Part shown: positions 16,088 through 23,908 of the stretch, piece after piece
Position numbering within the stretch: position 1 is the first letter of the stretch
How the letters are laid out: the number at the start of each line of letters is the position of its first letter
Assembly: GCA_902763185.1 (NCBI GenBank)
Contig: CACWQT010000006.1
Location: forward strand, 1-64,000
Length of the DNA stretch: 64,000 bases
Direction: 5' to 3'
Source: an uncultured Rhodospirillales bacterium
GTDB taxonomy: Bacteria > Pseudomonadota > Alphaproteobacteria > RF32 > CAG-239
Made by a program: the position numbers and the translations under genes
The notes under the pieces: generated by a model
The model's input: the letters and a program-made list of their open reading frames with translations, nothing else
What the model was told of the DNA's origin: nothing
Databases searched by the model: none

Positions 16088-16981
16088 TTATAAGGCATTG
16101 ATATTCTTTAAGTGTGTGGTTAATTCATAATACACTTCGGGGCGATTTCGTTTTAACCACTCCAAAACAAGCCGTTTGGGCTCTTGGATATTAAGTCTGG
16201 TGGTAAAAGTGCGCATTTTCAAAAACGGTGCATGATGCTTGGACAACATGGTTAACGGATAGCAGTTTTTATCATTAAGCTCTAAATATTCCAAATCTTT
16301 ATACGGAATATACGCCTCATGACTAAAGCCCAGATCCTCTAAAAACTTGGTAAACGGCACCTCGTATCTGACCGCCACGGTTAGCCCGTCCGGCTGTTTT
16401 GTTACCGAATTTAAATAAGTTTCAAACTGAGGATTAAGATATACTTTCGGCTCTAAAACTATAAAATAACTTTGTAAATGGTATTGATAGTCTTGATTGG
16501 CGGTAATCCCCCAAAAATCAGCTTGTCCGACCATTTTTTCAAAAATCGGTTTTAATGACGGTGTAACCATCAAAACGGAATCATTTGCTAAAATAAGACT
16601 GGCCGCTTTATGCGCATACCCTTTTTCTTTAAGCCACTGAAATCCGCGTTTATACGACCCCCAATCGTATTCACCGTGCCGTTTTGCCAAAACATGCGTC
16701 ACATAAGGCGAAATTTTATGCACGGCTTTAAGCGAAAGCGGATTATCCGTTACAAAAACAATATTCGGCGCCACTTCTTTTAGCGCCCGAAGATATGTGA
16801 TAACATAGTGCGGAACATATCCGTCAGGACTGTATGCCGCAAATATGGCCGTATTTTTTCCCTTAATAAACTGCGCGACATCACGGTCTTGCGTCATCGG
16901 TTTGGTATAGAGATACCACCCTAATCCAATAACAAGCGCCACCGATAACCATTTCAAAAAATGTATACTCTTAACGCGCAT
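16088..16981 (-). CDS. RgpF-like (rhamnan synthesis F family) membrane-anchored protein, copy 1
   Basis: This 297-residue protein has one N-terminal membrane anchor (about 8-25) and a domain matching the rhamnan-synthesis-F/RgpF family: FAAYSPDGYVPHYVITYL, EYDWGSYKRGF, and LILANDSVLMV. Family members add sugars during surface polysaccharide assembly. It is the most diverged of three adjacent paralogues; for example it has SPDG where the others have NPDG, and VLMV after ANDS. GGAGAAG provides a ribosome site, and its start overlaps the end of copy 2 by eleven bases, so the three genes are translationally linked. The acceptor sugar is unknown. Confidence 0.7.
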   Translation of the reverse strand: MRVKSIHFLKWLSVALVIGLGWYLYTKPMTQDRDVAQFIKGKNTAIFAAYSPDGYVPHYVITYLRALKEVAPNIVFVTDNPLSLKAVHKISPYVTHVLAKRHGEYDWGSYKRGFQWLKEKGYAHKAASLILANDSVLMVTPSLKPIFEKMVGQADFWGITANQDYQYHLQSYFIVLEPKVYLNPQFETYLNSVTKQPDGLTVAVRYEVPFTKFLEDLGFSHEAYIPYKDLEYLELNDKNCYPLTMLSKHHAPFLKMRTFTTRLNIQEPKRLVLEWLKRNRPEVYYELTTHLKNINAL

Positions 16982-17867
16982 TTTTCTTCTCCTTTAGATC
17001 ATCAGGAATAAACCATTCGGGAATTTCTGATGCAATATCAAAATATCGCTCAGGGTTAAGCTCATAAACATATCGCAACAATTTATCGGTATCTTCATAA
17101 ATCAATAGTGAGGAAGTGAAAATCCGCCGCTTGATAAATTGATGTCCGTATTTCTTAACAAGCGTTAAAGGATACGAGTTCTTTTCGCTGTCAGCTAGAT
17201 ACGACAATTCTTGATACGGCATATAACTATCCCATTTAAAACCGAAATTTTCTAAATACGGCGTCAACTTCACTTCATACGCGGTAATGTAAAGCGAACT
17301 GTCAACCTGATGTCTGACCGCATTGATAAAATGCTGAAATTGACGTGCGCTGAAAACATTTTTTTTAAACACCATAAAATAACTCTGCACATGCGGATTA
17401 AACCTTGTATTTTGCAAATCACCCCAAAAATCCAAATCTTTGCGCTTTGCCATCGCCTTAAACATCGGCTTAAAGCTTGTCAAAGGAGCATAACAAGAAT
17501 CATTTGCAAAAATAATCTCATCGGCTTTCTCTAAATATCCGTTATCCTTAAGCCAGTTAAATCCTCTTTTATAACTCCCCCAATCATATTCCTCATGACG
17601 GATGTTCTCGTAATGAATGGTGAGATTTTTCAGTTTTTCTTCTTCCGCCGGCTTCAAGGTCGAATCAGCCACATAAACCACCCCGTCTGCCACTTCATTT
17701 AAACCTTTAAGATAGGTAATCACATACGGGTGAATTGTCCCATCGGGATTATATCCGGCAAATACGGCATACCGTTTCGGCTGAGCAAAACAAAGCCCCG
17801 CTACTGCGCCGATAAGCATTACAAAAGCAATAATTATTCCTATCTTTTTGCGCAATTTATCCTCCAT
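16971..17867 (-). CDS. RgpF-like membrane-anchored protein, copy 2
   Basis: This 298-residue paralogue has an N-terminal anchor (about 9-27) and the same core: FAGYNPDGTIHPYVITYL, VVYVADSTLKPAEEEKL, EYDWGSYKRGFNWLKDNG and IIFANDSCYAPLTSF. Copies 2 and 3 are nearly identical in this first half and then diverge, especially after residue 175, suggesting a recent duplication with divergence of the acceptor-side domain. The frame opens at 17867, but GGAGG lies inside it, five bases before an in-frame TTG at 17855, which may be the true start. It overlaps both neighbours by eleven bases. Confidence 0.7.
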   Translation of the reverse strand: MEDKLRKKIGIIIAFVMLIGAVAGLCFAQPKRYAVFAGYNPDGTIHPYVITYLKGLNEVADGVVYVADSTLKPAEEEKLKNLTIHYENIRHEEYDWGSYKRGFNWLKDNGYLEKADEIIFANDSCYAPLTSFKPMFKAMAKRKDLDFWGDLQNTRFNPHVQSYFMVFKKNVFSARQFQHFINAVRHQVDSSLYITAYEVKLTPYLENFGFKWDSYMPYQELSYLADSEKNSYPLTLVKKYGHQFIKRRIFTSSLLIYEDTDKLLRYVYELNPERYFDIASEIPEWFIPDDLKEKKNAR

Positions 17868-18783
17868 ATCCGATAAGCGACATTACTCGTGATGCAAAGA
17901 TTGTGCTTTCTTTTAAGTCAGTCAACAATGTTTTCGGTGATAAATCGTATATAATGTCCCAATAAGTTGTAGGGGAAGTTATTTTTAAGTATTGAAGCAA
18001 TTCGTTCACTTTTTCGACAAGGGCAACATCTCCTGAAAATACGTGTTTCTTAATAAATTGATGCCCGTAATTTTTTGCCAACGTTAGCGGATAGAATGTT
18101 TTATCATAGCCTAACAGCATTTCCATATCTTTGTAAGGCATATAGGTATCCCACTTGTATCCAGATTTTTCCAAGTTTCTGGTTAACTGGACTTCATAGC
18201 GTATTACATAATCCATTTTGTATTCTTGATGTAGAACAAAATTAAGAAAAACCTCAAACTCAGCTGTGTTAAAAATTTTTTTGCGAAACACCATAAAATA
18301 ACTCTGGATATGCCAACCGAATACTATATTTTTCAAATCCCCCCAAAAATCCAAATCTTTGCGCTTTGCCATCGCCTTAAACATCGGCTTAAAGCTTGTC
18401 AAGGGAGCATAGCAAGAATCATTGGCAAAAATAATTTCATCGGCTTTTTCTAAATACCCGTTATCCTTAAGCCAGTTATACCCCCGTTTATAGGAGCCGA
18501 AATCATATTCTTCATGGCGCACGTTTTCATAATGTATCGTTAATTGCTTCAGTTTTTCTTCTTCCGCCGGCTTCAAGGTCGAATCAGCCACATAAACCAC
18601 CCCATCTGCCACTTCATTTAAGCCTTTAAGATAGGTAATCACATACGGGTGAATTGTCCCATCAGGATTATATCCGGCAAATACGGCGTAACGCACCGGC
18701 TTTTTTATATAGCAGGCAACAGCCATTGCCAAAGCAATTGTGGCTATAATGACAAATACCAGTTTTTTCTGTTGCTTAAACAT
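17857..18783 (-). CDS. RgpF-like membrane-anchored protein, copy 3
   Basis: This 308-residue protein is the first gene of the three-gene run. It has an N-terminal anchor (about 9-26) and then the shared RgpF-like core (FAGYNPDGTIHPYVITYL, EYDFGSYKRGYNWLKDNG, FANDSCYAPLTSF, LDFWGDLKN). The C-terminal half differs from copies 1 and 2. A terminator for lpxA lies immediately upstream, so this run needs its own promoter, which must overlap that hairpin region or the short gap; none is obvious. The tandem arrangement suggests enzymes with related donors but different acceptors in one surface glycan. Confidence 0.7.
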   Translation of the reverse strand: MFKQQKKLVFVIIATIALAMAVACYIKKPVRYAVFAGYNPDGTIHPYVITYLKGLNEVADGVVYVADSTLKPAEEEKLKQLTIHYENVRHEEYDFGSYKRGYNWLKDNGYLEKADEIIFANDSCYAPLTSFKPMFKAMAKRKDLDFWGDLKNIVFGWHIQSYFMVFRKKIFNTAEFEVFLNFVLHQEYKMDYVIRYEVQLTRNLEKSGYKWDTYMPYKDMEMLLGYDKTFYPLTLAKNYGHQFIKKHVFSGDVALVEKVNELLQYLKITSPTTYWDIIYDLSPKTLLTDLKESTIFASRVMSLIGYGG

Positions 18784-18822
18784 AAAAAAGCTCCGTTACA
18801 AACCATAACGGAGCTGATTTTA
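18784..18822 (-). terminator. Terminator after lpxA
   Basis: On the minus strand CAGCTCCGTTATGG pairs with TAACGGAGCT and is followed by six T. It separates lpxA from the RgpF-like run. Confidence 0.85.
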
Positions 18823-18834
18823 GCAAAATCCTTG

Positions 18835-19656
18835 TTATTCTGCAACCAAAACCTGACGACGGCTGTGCATAGCTTCCTCAATAAATTTGATTTGCTCTGC
18901 CACGATATCGTTACCTTGAAACTTGGTTTTGGCCTCTTGAACACGCTCTTCAAACGTGCCTTTATCCGATTTAAAGATAAACATATACGCGCGGACAACC
19001 GATTTAACGGCATGCTCATCATAACCGCTCCGTTTCATCCCCACTTGGTTCAAGCCGCGAAGTTTGCCGCGATCGCCTGTGACCATACCAAACGGAATAA
19101 CATCCCGCCCGATACCGGTCAAGCCGCCAATCATCGCTTTTCTGCCGATTCTGACGAACTGATGCACCGCCGCATTACCGCCCAAAATCACACCGTCACC
19201 CAAGCGAACATGCCCGCCGATGACCGCGTTGTTGGTCATAATCACATCATCGCCGACCACGCAGTCATGCGCAATATGGCTGTTTATCATAAACATCCCG
19301 TTAGAGCCGACGCGGGTTGTCATTTTTTCCGGTTCTTCACCGTTAATTGAGGTCTGCCCTTTAGGTGTGCCGCAATGCATGGTCACATTTTCTCTGATAA
19401 CATTATTATCACCAACAAAAAGTCTTGCCCCCTCTTGGAATTCATTACCATGGTCTTGCGGTCCGCCCCCTAAGCATGCCCCCGGAAAAATCACATTACC
19501 TTTACCGATTGTAGTTTCTCCCAACACGGTAACGCGGGCGATGAGTTTACAATTTGCCCCGATTTTAGCCTTGCCCGAAATATAGCAAAACGGTCCGATT
19601 TCCGCGCTCTCATCAATAATTGCACCTTTTTCAATCACAGCACTTGGATGTATCAT
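18835..19656 (-). CDS. lpxA: UDP-N-acetylglucosamine acyltransferase LpxA
   Basis: This 273-residue cytoplasmic enzyme performs the first step of lipid A synthesis, moving a 3-hydroxyacyl chain from ACP to UDP-GlcNAc. It has the left-handed beta-helix hexapeptide repeats (IHPSAVIEKGAIIDESAEIG and onward), the catalytic-His segment NSHIAHDCVVGDDV, and an alpha-helical C-terminal domain. The ATG at 19656 follows AGGAGAG and matches the family N terminus. lpxA usually sits with fabZ, lpxD or lpxB; here it is alone, bounded by a terminator, while lpxK and waaA are about 4 kb away. Confidence 0.95.
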   Translation of the reverse strand: MIHPSAVIEKGAIIDESAEIGPFCYISGKAKIGANCKLIARVTVLGETTIGKGNVIFPGACLGGGPQDHGNEFQEGARLFVGDNNVIRENVTMHCGTPKGQTSINGEEPEKMTTRVGSNGMFMINSHIAHDCVVGDDVIMTNNAVIGGHVRLGDGVILGGNAAVHQFVRIGRKAMIGGLTGIGRDVIPFGMVTGDRGKLRGLNQVGMKRSGYDEHAVKSVVRAYMFIFKSDKGTFEERVQEAKTKFQGNDIVAEQIKFIEEAMHSRRQVLVAE

Positions 19657-19788
19657 AAAATCTCTCCTAAAAAATAACAACTGACATAAAGTATAAAGCG
19701 CTTGCCTACATTGTCCAGCACAAATTATAATTGCTCGGTAACAAAACATTTCATTTTATTTACCGCACTCCGGCTGCTAAGATTTTCA

Positions 19789-19816
19789 TTGTTTATTAAA
19801 ATTTTTGCTATAGAAT
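19789..19816 (+). promoter_or_regulatory. Promoter candidate of the structured RNA
   Basis: TTGTTT (19789-19794), a 16-base spacer and TAGAAT (19811-19816). The -35 box is imperfect. Transcription would start near 19823. Confidence 0.45.
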
Positions 19817-19822
19817 ATTCTT

Positions 19823-20073
19823 CAGATGCGGATTTTCGCATTCAACACCAAAAACGGTGTGGGGCTTCAACACCCTGATATCACACGGCGTCAGATGTAG
19901 CGTCGTCATACCAATGCCTCATTAAATCAGAGGCGATTGTTTATACATCCCTCGTTTGTTTTGGCGGGGGAGCTGTCAGCGTATGTTCAGAACTTCGGTT
20001 TAAAGGTTGGCAGGCTGTTTTGTGATAATAGTGTTGAACTCTCTCGCCACCTAAATTTTAGGCGGCTTTTTTT
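19823..20073 (+). ncRNA. Structured RNA or leader upstream of an XRE regulator
   Basis: About 250 gene-free bases show dense secondary structure. The 5' part has hairpins ATGCG/CGCAT, ACACC/GGTGT and GCCTC/GAGGC. A ten-pair stem joins GGCGGGGGAG (19963-19972) to CTCTCTCGCC (20039-20048). Inside it an eight-pair stem joins CTGTCAGC (19973-19980) to GTTGGCAG (20006-20013) around a TTCG-capped hairpin. A terminator starts at 20046 and shares three bases with the ten-pair stem, so the two may compete. It ends 22 bases before the XRE start codon. I do not recognise it as 6S, tmRNA, RNase P, SRP RNA or a known riboswitch. Confidence 0.55.
20046..20073 (+). terminator. Terminator at the end of the structured RNA
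   Basis: GCCACCTAAA / TTTTAGGCGGC (one A-C mismatch) followed by seven T. It lies in front of GGAGG and the XRE start, so it could be an attenuator as well as a plain RNA 3' end. Confidence 0.8.
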
Positions 20074-20095
20074 ACCTATATTTAACGGAGGAAAC

Positions 20096-20425
20096 ATGCC
20101 AAGAGGAAGAAACCCGAAATCACAACAACTATCGCGAGATAGCATGTTTGACACACAAACTTATGGCTCTGCCGCAGAATACAACCGACGAATCTATCTG
20201 AACCTGCGTGCCGTTATCGAAAAATATTATAGAGATCCTGAGGTATTAAAAAAACTGTTCAACCTAACATACTATGACCTTGAGAGATACGGTAGCGGAG
20301 AAGCAGAAATTCCGGCACAGTTATTATGGCGTATGGCAAATCACATGCATATTTCCATAGGTTTCTTTTTTATCTCATCTCCGTTTACGGATGATGCAAT
20401 TAGTTTTGGTAGAATTCCGAATTAA
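20096..20425 (+). CDS. Small XRE-family (SinR-like) DNA-binding protein
   Basis: This 109-residue protein carries a helix-turn-helix with the late part typical of alphaproteobacterial XRE regulators: LTYYDLERYGSGEAEIPAQ, then LLWRMANHMHISIGFFF, comparable to the YE.G / L..IA..L.V....FF pattern of the family. The early HTH helices (LNLRAVIEKYYRDPEVLKKLF) are divergent. The N terminus is basic (PRGRNPKSQQLSRD). I start it at the ATG after GGAGG; the longer frame would run through the structured RNA. It probably represses or activates nearby or surface-related genes; the target is unknown. Confidence 0.65.
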   Translation: MPRGRNPKSQQLSRDSMFDTQTYGSAAEYNRRIYLNLRAVIEKYYRDPEVLKKLFNLTYYDLERYGSGEAEIPAQLLWRMANHMHISIGFFFISSPFTDDAISFGRIPN

Positions 20426-20445
20426 TCTTTGGAAAATGAGTTAAA

Positions 20446-20489
20446 ACAAAAAGAGGCGCTACCGAATGACTTTGCAGCGCCTCAAAAAA
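20446..20489 (-). terminator. Terminator of hsp20
   Basis: On the minus strand GAGGCGCT and AGCGCCTC pair around a 15-base loop and are followed by five T. Confidence 0.8.
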
Positions 20490-20503
20490 CGTAATAACTA
20501 AAC

Positions 20504-20971
20504 TTATTTAGAAGATATTTCTATCTTTCTTGTCTTAGCCGGTGACGGTTCTTTCTTCGGCACATCAACAAACAACACACCATGCTTAAAGTGTGCGGCA
20601 ATTTTATCATCGGCGATATTTTCCGGCAATTTAACCGACCGACTGAATGTGCCGTAAGAACATTCTTTCACAAAATAACCTTTTTCCTTTTCTTCGGTTT
20701 CGGCTTTCTTTTCACCGCTGATGGTGAGCAATCCGTCATCAAGCGAGAGGTTTATATCTTTTTCTTCCATTCCCGGAAGCTCCGCCTTAATCTCATATTT
20801 GTCTTTCATCTCGGCAATATCCAATTTCGGCGTCACCGCATTTTTGAACTCTGCCCCGTCAAACGGACTCATAAACGCATCAAACAAGCGGTTAATATCC
20901 GATTGCAAACCCCACACATCATTTGTGCGCGGTTCCAATTCATTACGTCTTAACATTAAATGTGACATCAT
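20504..20971 (-). CDS. Hsp20/alpha-crystallin small heat-shock protein
   Basis: This 155-residue ATP-independent chaperone binds unfolding proteins in the cytoplasm. The alpha-crystallin domain spans about 48-150 (TPKLDIAEMKDKYEIKAELPGM, then LTISGEKKAE and the closing GVLFVDVPKKE). The IEISSK tail resembles the I-x-I type C terminus. AAGGAG precedes two adjacent ATG codons (20971 and 20968), either of which could be used. A heat-shock-sigma-like promoter is possible upstream. It is a single gene with its own terminator. Confidence 0.92.
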   Translation of the reverse strand: MMSHLMLRRNELEPRTNDVWGLQSDINRLFDAFMSPFDGAEFKNAVTPKLDIAEMKDKYEIKAELPGMEEKDINLSLDDGLLTISGEKKAETEEKEKGYFVKECSYGTFSRSVKLPENIADDKIAAHFKHGVLFVDVPKKEPSPAKTRKIEISSK

Positions 20972-21026
20972 TTTTCTCCTTTAACTAAAATCCTTTTTTA
21001 TACCTGCCGTTATCGGCTTCTGTTTA

Positions 21027-21060
21027 GGATATGGTAACGTTTTTTTCCTTTCGCAAGGGG
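21027..21060 (-). promoter_or_regulatory. Possible sigma32-like promoter of hsp20
   Basis: On the minus strand CCCCTTGCGA (21051-21060) and CCATATCC (21028-21035) resemble the CTTGAA and CCCCAT boxes of heat-shock promoters with about 14-16 bases between. The match is partial. Confidence 0.3.
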
Positions 21061-21131
21061 GATAAAAATATATTTTAAAATCCTTGATTTTAAGCCCCGC
21101 AGACACTATATAACATTGTCTTTAATTTCAT

Positions 21132-21160
21132 TTGACACATTCCCGGAACAATGCTATAAT
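21132..21160 (+). promoter_or_regulatory. Consensus sigma70 promoter of the 41-residue-repeat gene
   Basis: Perfect TTGACA (21132-21137) and TATAAT (21155-21160) with a 17-base spacer. This is the strongest promoter seen in the window. Confidence 0.9.
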
Positions 21161-21185
21161 AAACCTATGCATAGGGAGAATTGTT

Positions 21186-22994
21186 ATGTCCGATGATAAG
21201 AAAATTTTAGATAATGAAACCGCTTTTGATTTAACCGAAAATAAGCAACCGATAGATTTTAGCGCTTATGATGTGCTTGATTTGGAAATGTGCGACTTAA
21301 GCGCTTACAAAAACATCCGCTTTAAAGAGAACTCTGAAATTAATTTAGGCGGCGACGAACCGCTTCCGGATATCCTTGATGTCAGTCGTTGTGCCTCTGT
21401 TGACTTATCCGGCAGAGATCTAAGTTCTCTCAAAAAACCGATTGTTATGAAAAAAGGCTCTTCATTCAGCTTTGATACACAAATGCAAAGCGGTTTTATT
21501 CCACCACTGACCAATGCTGATTTCAGTCGTGCATCTAAAATTTCCATATCAGGAACAGATTTAAGCAATTATCCCAAATTAGATTTCGCAACCAATGCAG
21601 ATATCAGATTGATTAATGTTAAAAACATCCCGCAAAATATCGATTTCAGCCATTGTCATAAAGTGATTTTAAATCAGTGCGATTTAGCTAATCAACCGAA
21701 TTTACGTTTTAAAGACGGTGCGGAAATTGATTTAAGCGATTGCACCAATTACCCCGAAAATTTAGACTTAAGCAATTGTAGCTCTGTTACCATTAAAAAT
21801 ACGGATTTAACCTTAGTAAAAAACCTCAAATTCAAGGAGGGTGCCATAGTTGATTTAAGCGATTGCACCAATTATCCCGAAGACTTGGATTTAAGCAACT
21901 GCGATTCGGTTACCATCCTTGATACGGATTTAAGCCAAATTAAAAACCTCAAATTCAAGGAGGGTGCCATAGTTGATTTAAGCGGTTGCACCAACATTCC
22001 GGAAAACATAGATTTCAGTCGTTGCAAAGCCGTTTATCTGGCTAAAACTGATTTATCAAATATCAAAGATTTAAAACTTAAAGATGGCACATATTTAGAC
22101 CTACACAATTGTAAAGCACTTCCGCAACACGTTGATTTTGATAAATGTAATTATGTCGATTTAAGCCACACGGATTTAATGTTCCGCACCGATGTCAAGT
22201 TCAAAGACGGTGCTGAAGTTAATCTGCGCCAAACAGAAAGCATCCCCGATGAAGTAGATTTCAGTCCTTGTGCCAAGTTAAACCTTTGCCAATGCGATTT
22301 AGGCTCAGGTCTTATCGGCGGTTCACGCTCCATTTCGTTTAGAGCCGGTGCCGAGGTTAGTTTGCGACAATGCACAAATCTGCCGGAAAATATAGATTTT
22401 TCGCCTTGCGCCACACTTAATTTGAGAGGATGTGATTTAAGCGCCCAATCCGAACTAAAGCTGAGAGATAATGCACGCGTAGCAATCTTGGGTGCAACAA
22501 ACATTCCGCAGTCTGCCGATTTCAGTCACTGCCGAGAAGTATGGATTAACACGAAGCAATCCCATAATTTTAACTATGGAGAAGCACTCATTGTCTTAAA
22601 CGGCTTTGGGCCTAAAACTGTTGATATAAGCAACCTGCAAAATGTAACAACATCCCAGCAAAATGATGAAATTTTAGAAAACAGTGCAATGACTTTATTG
22701 GGCACCGAACAGTTTATTTTCAAAAACCGCGCTCAATATCAGGAATACTTAGCTAATCCGGATAATCTGCGTATTCCGAAAGATGTGACAATCATTTTTG
22801 CCGATGAAAGAAAAGAGCTTTCACAAACTCTTTCTGCTCAGCAAGGCGAACTGCCTACCGTAACTAAAGCCAACGCACAAGGCAGACGCATTGATAACGC
22901 AACCGAGCGCCATAGAGAAAAATCGAATGTGACAGAAGAAAATAAAACACCTCAAACAACGATAGATGTTTCTAAAAAACAAACCACTCGCTAA
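21186..22994 (+). CDS. 41-residue tandem-repeat solenoid protein
   Basis: This 602-residue protein is built from about a dozen repeats with a 41-residue period. The unit is roughly 'IPENIDFSxCxxVxLxxTDL' followed by 'LKFKxGAxVDLSxCTN', with conserved Asp, Ser, Cys and hydrophobic positions, like a leucine-rich or pentapeptide-type beta solenoid. No signal peptide or membrane helix is seen. After the repeats (about residue 475) comes a separate C-terminal region with LGTEQFIFKNRAQYQEYL, ending in a charged tail. Two neighbouring units are almost identical in DNA (123-base period near 21821 and 21944), so copy number can change. The start follows AGGGA; the promoter is consensus. The role is unknown; a binding scaffold is likely. 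Confidence 0.7.
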   Translation: MSDDKKILDNETAFDLTENKQPIDFSAYDVLDLEMCDLSAYKNIRFKENSEINLGGDEPLPDILDVSRCASVDLSGRDLSSLKKPIVMKKGSSFSFDTQMQSGFIPPLTNADFSRASKISISGTDLSNYPKLDFATNADIRLINVKNIPQNIDFSHCHKVILNQCDLANQPNLRFKDGAEIDLSDCTNYPENLDLSNCSSVTIKNTDLTLVKNLKFKEGAIVDLSDCTNYPEDLDLSNCDSVTILDTDLSQIKNLKFKEGAIVDLSGCTNIPENIDFSRCKAVYLAKTDLSNIKDLKLKDGTYLDLHNCKALPQHVDFDKCNYVDLSHTDLMFRTDVKFKDGAEVNLRQTESIPDEVDFSPCAKLNLCQCDLGSGLIGGSRSISFRAGAEVSLRQCTNLPENIDFSPCATLNLRGCDLSAQSELKLRDNARVAILGATNIPQSADFSHCREVWINTKQSHNFNYGEALIVLNGFGPKTVDISNLQNVTTSQQNDEILENSAMTLLGTEQFIFKNRAQYQEYLANPDNLRIPKDVTIIFADERKELSQTLSAQQGELPTVTKANAQGRRIDNATERHREKSNVTEENKTPQTTIDVSKKQTTR

Positions 22995-22996
22995 AG

Positions 22997-23908
22997 TTAA
23001 TCAATAACAGCCCTAACATAAAGACAATGCACTTGTCCCCGATATTTTATCGGCAGTTTCACAAAATCTTTTTGCGTTGTAACCACCGCCAATTCCTTTG
23101 CCGTAGCTTCTTTTAATAGCCGCGCCACATCCGCCTCGCTATACGCATAATGGTCGGCAAAATCACGCGTTTCTACAACCTCATAATCCATATTTTTCAA
23201 GGTCTGATAAAACTTTTCCGGATGTCCGATACCGGCAAATGCCAAAACGCGCTTATGCATCAAGTCAAAAGGTTGTGGCTCTAAATGCCCGAAATGTACC
23301 GGCAAATGACATTTTTCTTTAAGCCCTGTTTTATCTTCCCCCATAACGAGGATATGTTGTGCCCGCTTTTCACCACTTTCAAGCGTCTCACGTAAAGGAC
23401 CTGCAGGGATAATCCTACCGTTACCGATACCGGTTGCCCCGTCAAACACAAGCCAACTTTCGTCTTTATAAAGCCTCGGGTTTTGAAAACCGTCATCCAT
23501 AATGATAACATCCGCCCCCATACTCTCGGCAATCTTTGCCCCTTTAGCTCTATCCGGCGCAACAATCACCGGTGCAATCTCTGCCAAAATCCTTGCTTCA
23601 TCTCCGGTTTCTATTGCACTATGTTTTGTTAAATCCACCACCGTATTTTTGAGTTTGCTTTTATAACCGCGCGTCAAAAACACCACTTTTTTGTTTTTTT
23701 TAAGGTATTTTTCTGCCATAGCCGCCGCCACCGGTGTTTTACCGACACCGCCGGCGGTAATATTGCCGATGCAAATAACGTATGCTTTACTTTTATACGG
23801 CTTAGCGTGTTTAATTCGCCATTGGGTTACCGCTTTGTAAATAAACGCAATCGGCGCCAAAAGTGTCGCCATTCCCCCGTTATTGTTCCAAAACTTCGGC
23901 GTTTTCAT
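22997..23908 (-). CDS. lpxK: Tetraacyldisaccharide 4'-kinase LpxK
   Basis: This 303-residue membrane-associated kinase phosphorylates the 4' position of the lipid A disaccharide. The P-loop is NITAGGVGKTPVAAAMA (about 52-68), and the family motif IIMDDGFQN is present. An N-terminal amphipathic helix would anchor it to the inner membrane. Its ATG overlaps the TGA stop of the upstream DUF374-waaA fusion in the sequence ATGA, so translation is coupled. The order gltX, DUF374-waaA, lpxK is an LPS-core operon. The stop lies one base from that of the convergent repeat protein. Confidence 0.94.
   Translation of the reverse strand: MKTPKFWNNNGGMATLLAPIAFIYKAVTQWRIKHAKPYKSKAYVICIGNITAGGVGKTPVAAAMAEKYLKKNKKVVFLTRGYKSKLKNTVVDLTKHSAIETGDEARILAEIAPVIVAPDRAKGAKIAESMGADVIIMDDGFQNPRLYKDESWLVFDGATGIGNGRIIPAGPLRETLESGEKRAQHILVMGEDKTGLKEKCHLPVHFGHLEPQPFDLMHKRVLAFAGIGHPEKFYQTLKNMDYEVVETRDFADHYAYSEADVARLLKEATAKELAVVTTQKDFVKLPIKYRGQVHCLYVRAVID

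Noticed and set aside
19823..20073. 6S RNA, tmRNA, RNase P or SRP RNA
   Set aside because: No CCA end, tag frame, RNase P core or SRP tip sequence; the shape does not give the long closing stem of 6S RNA.
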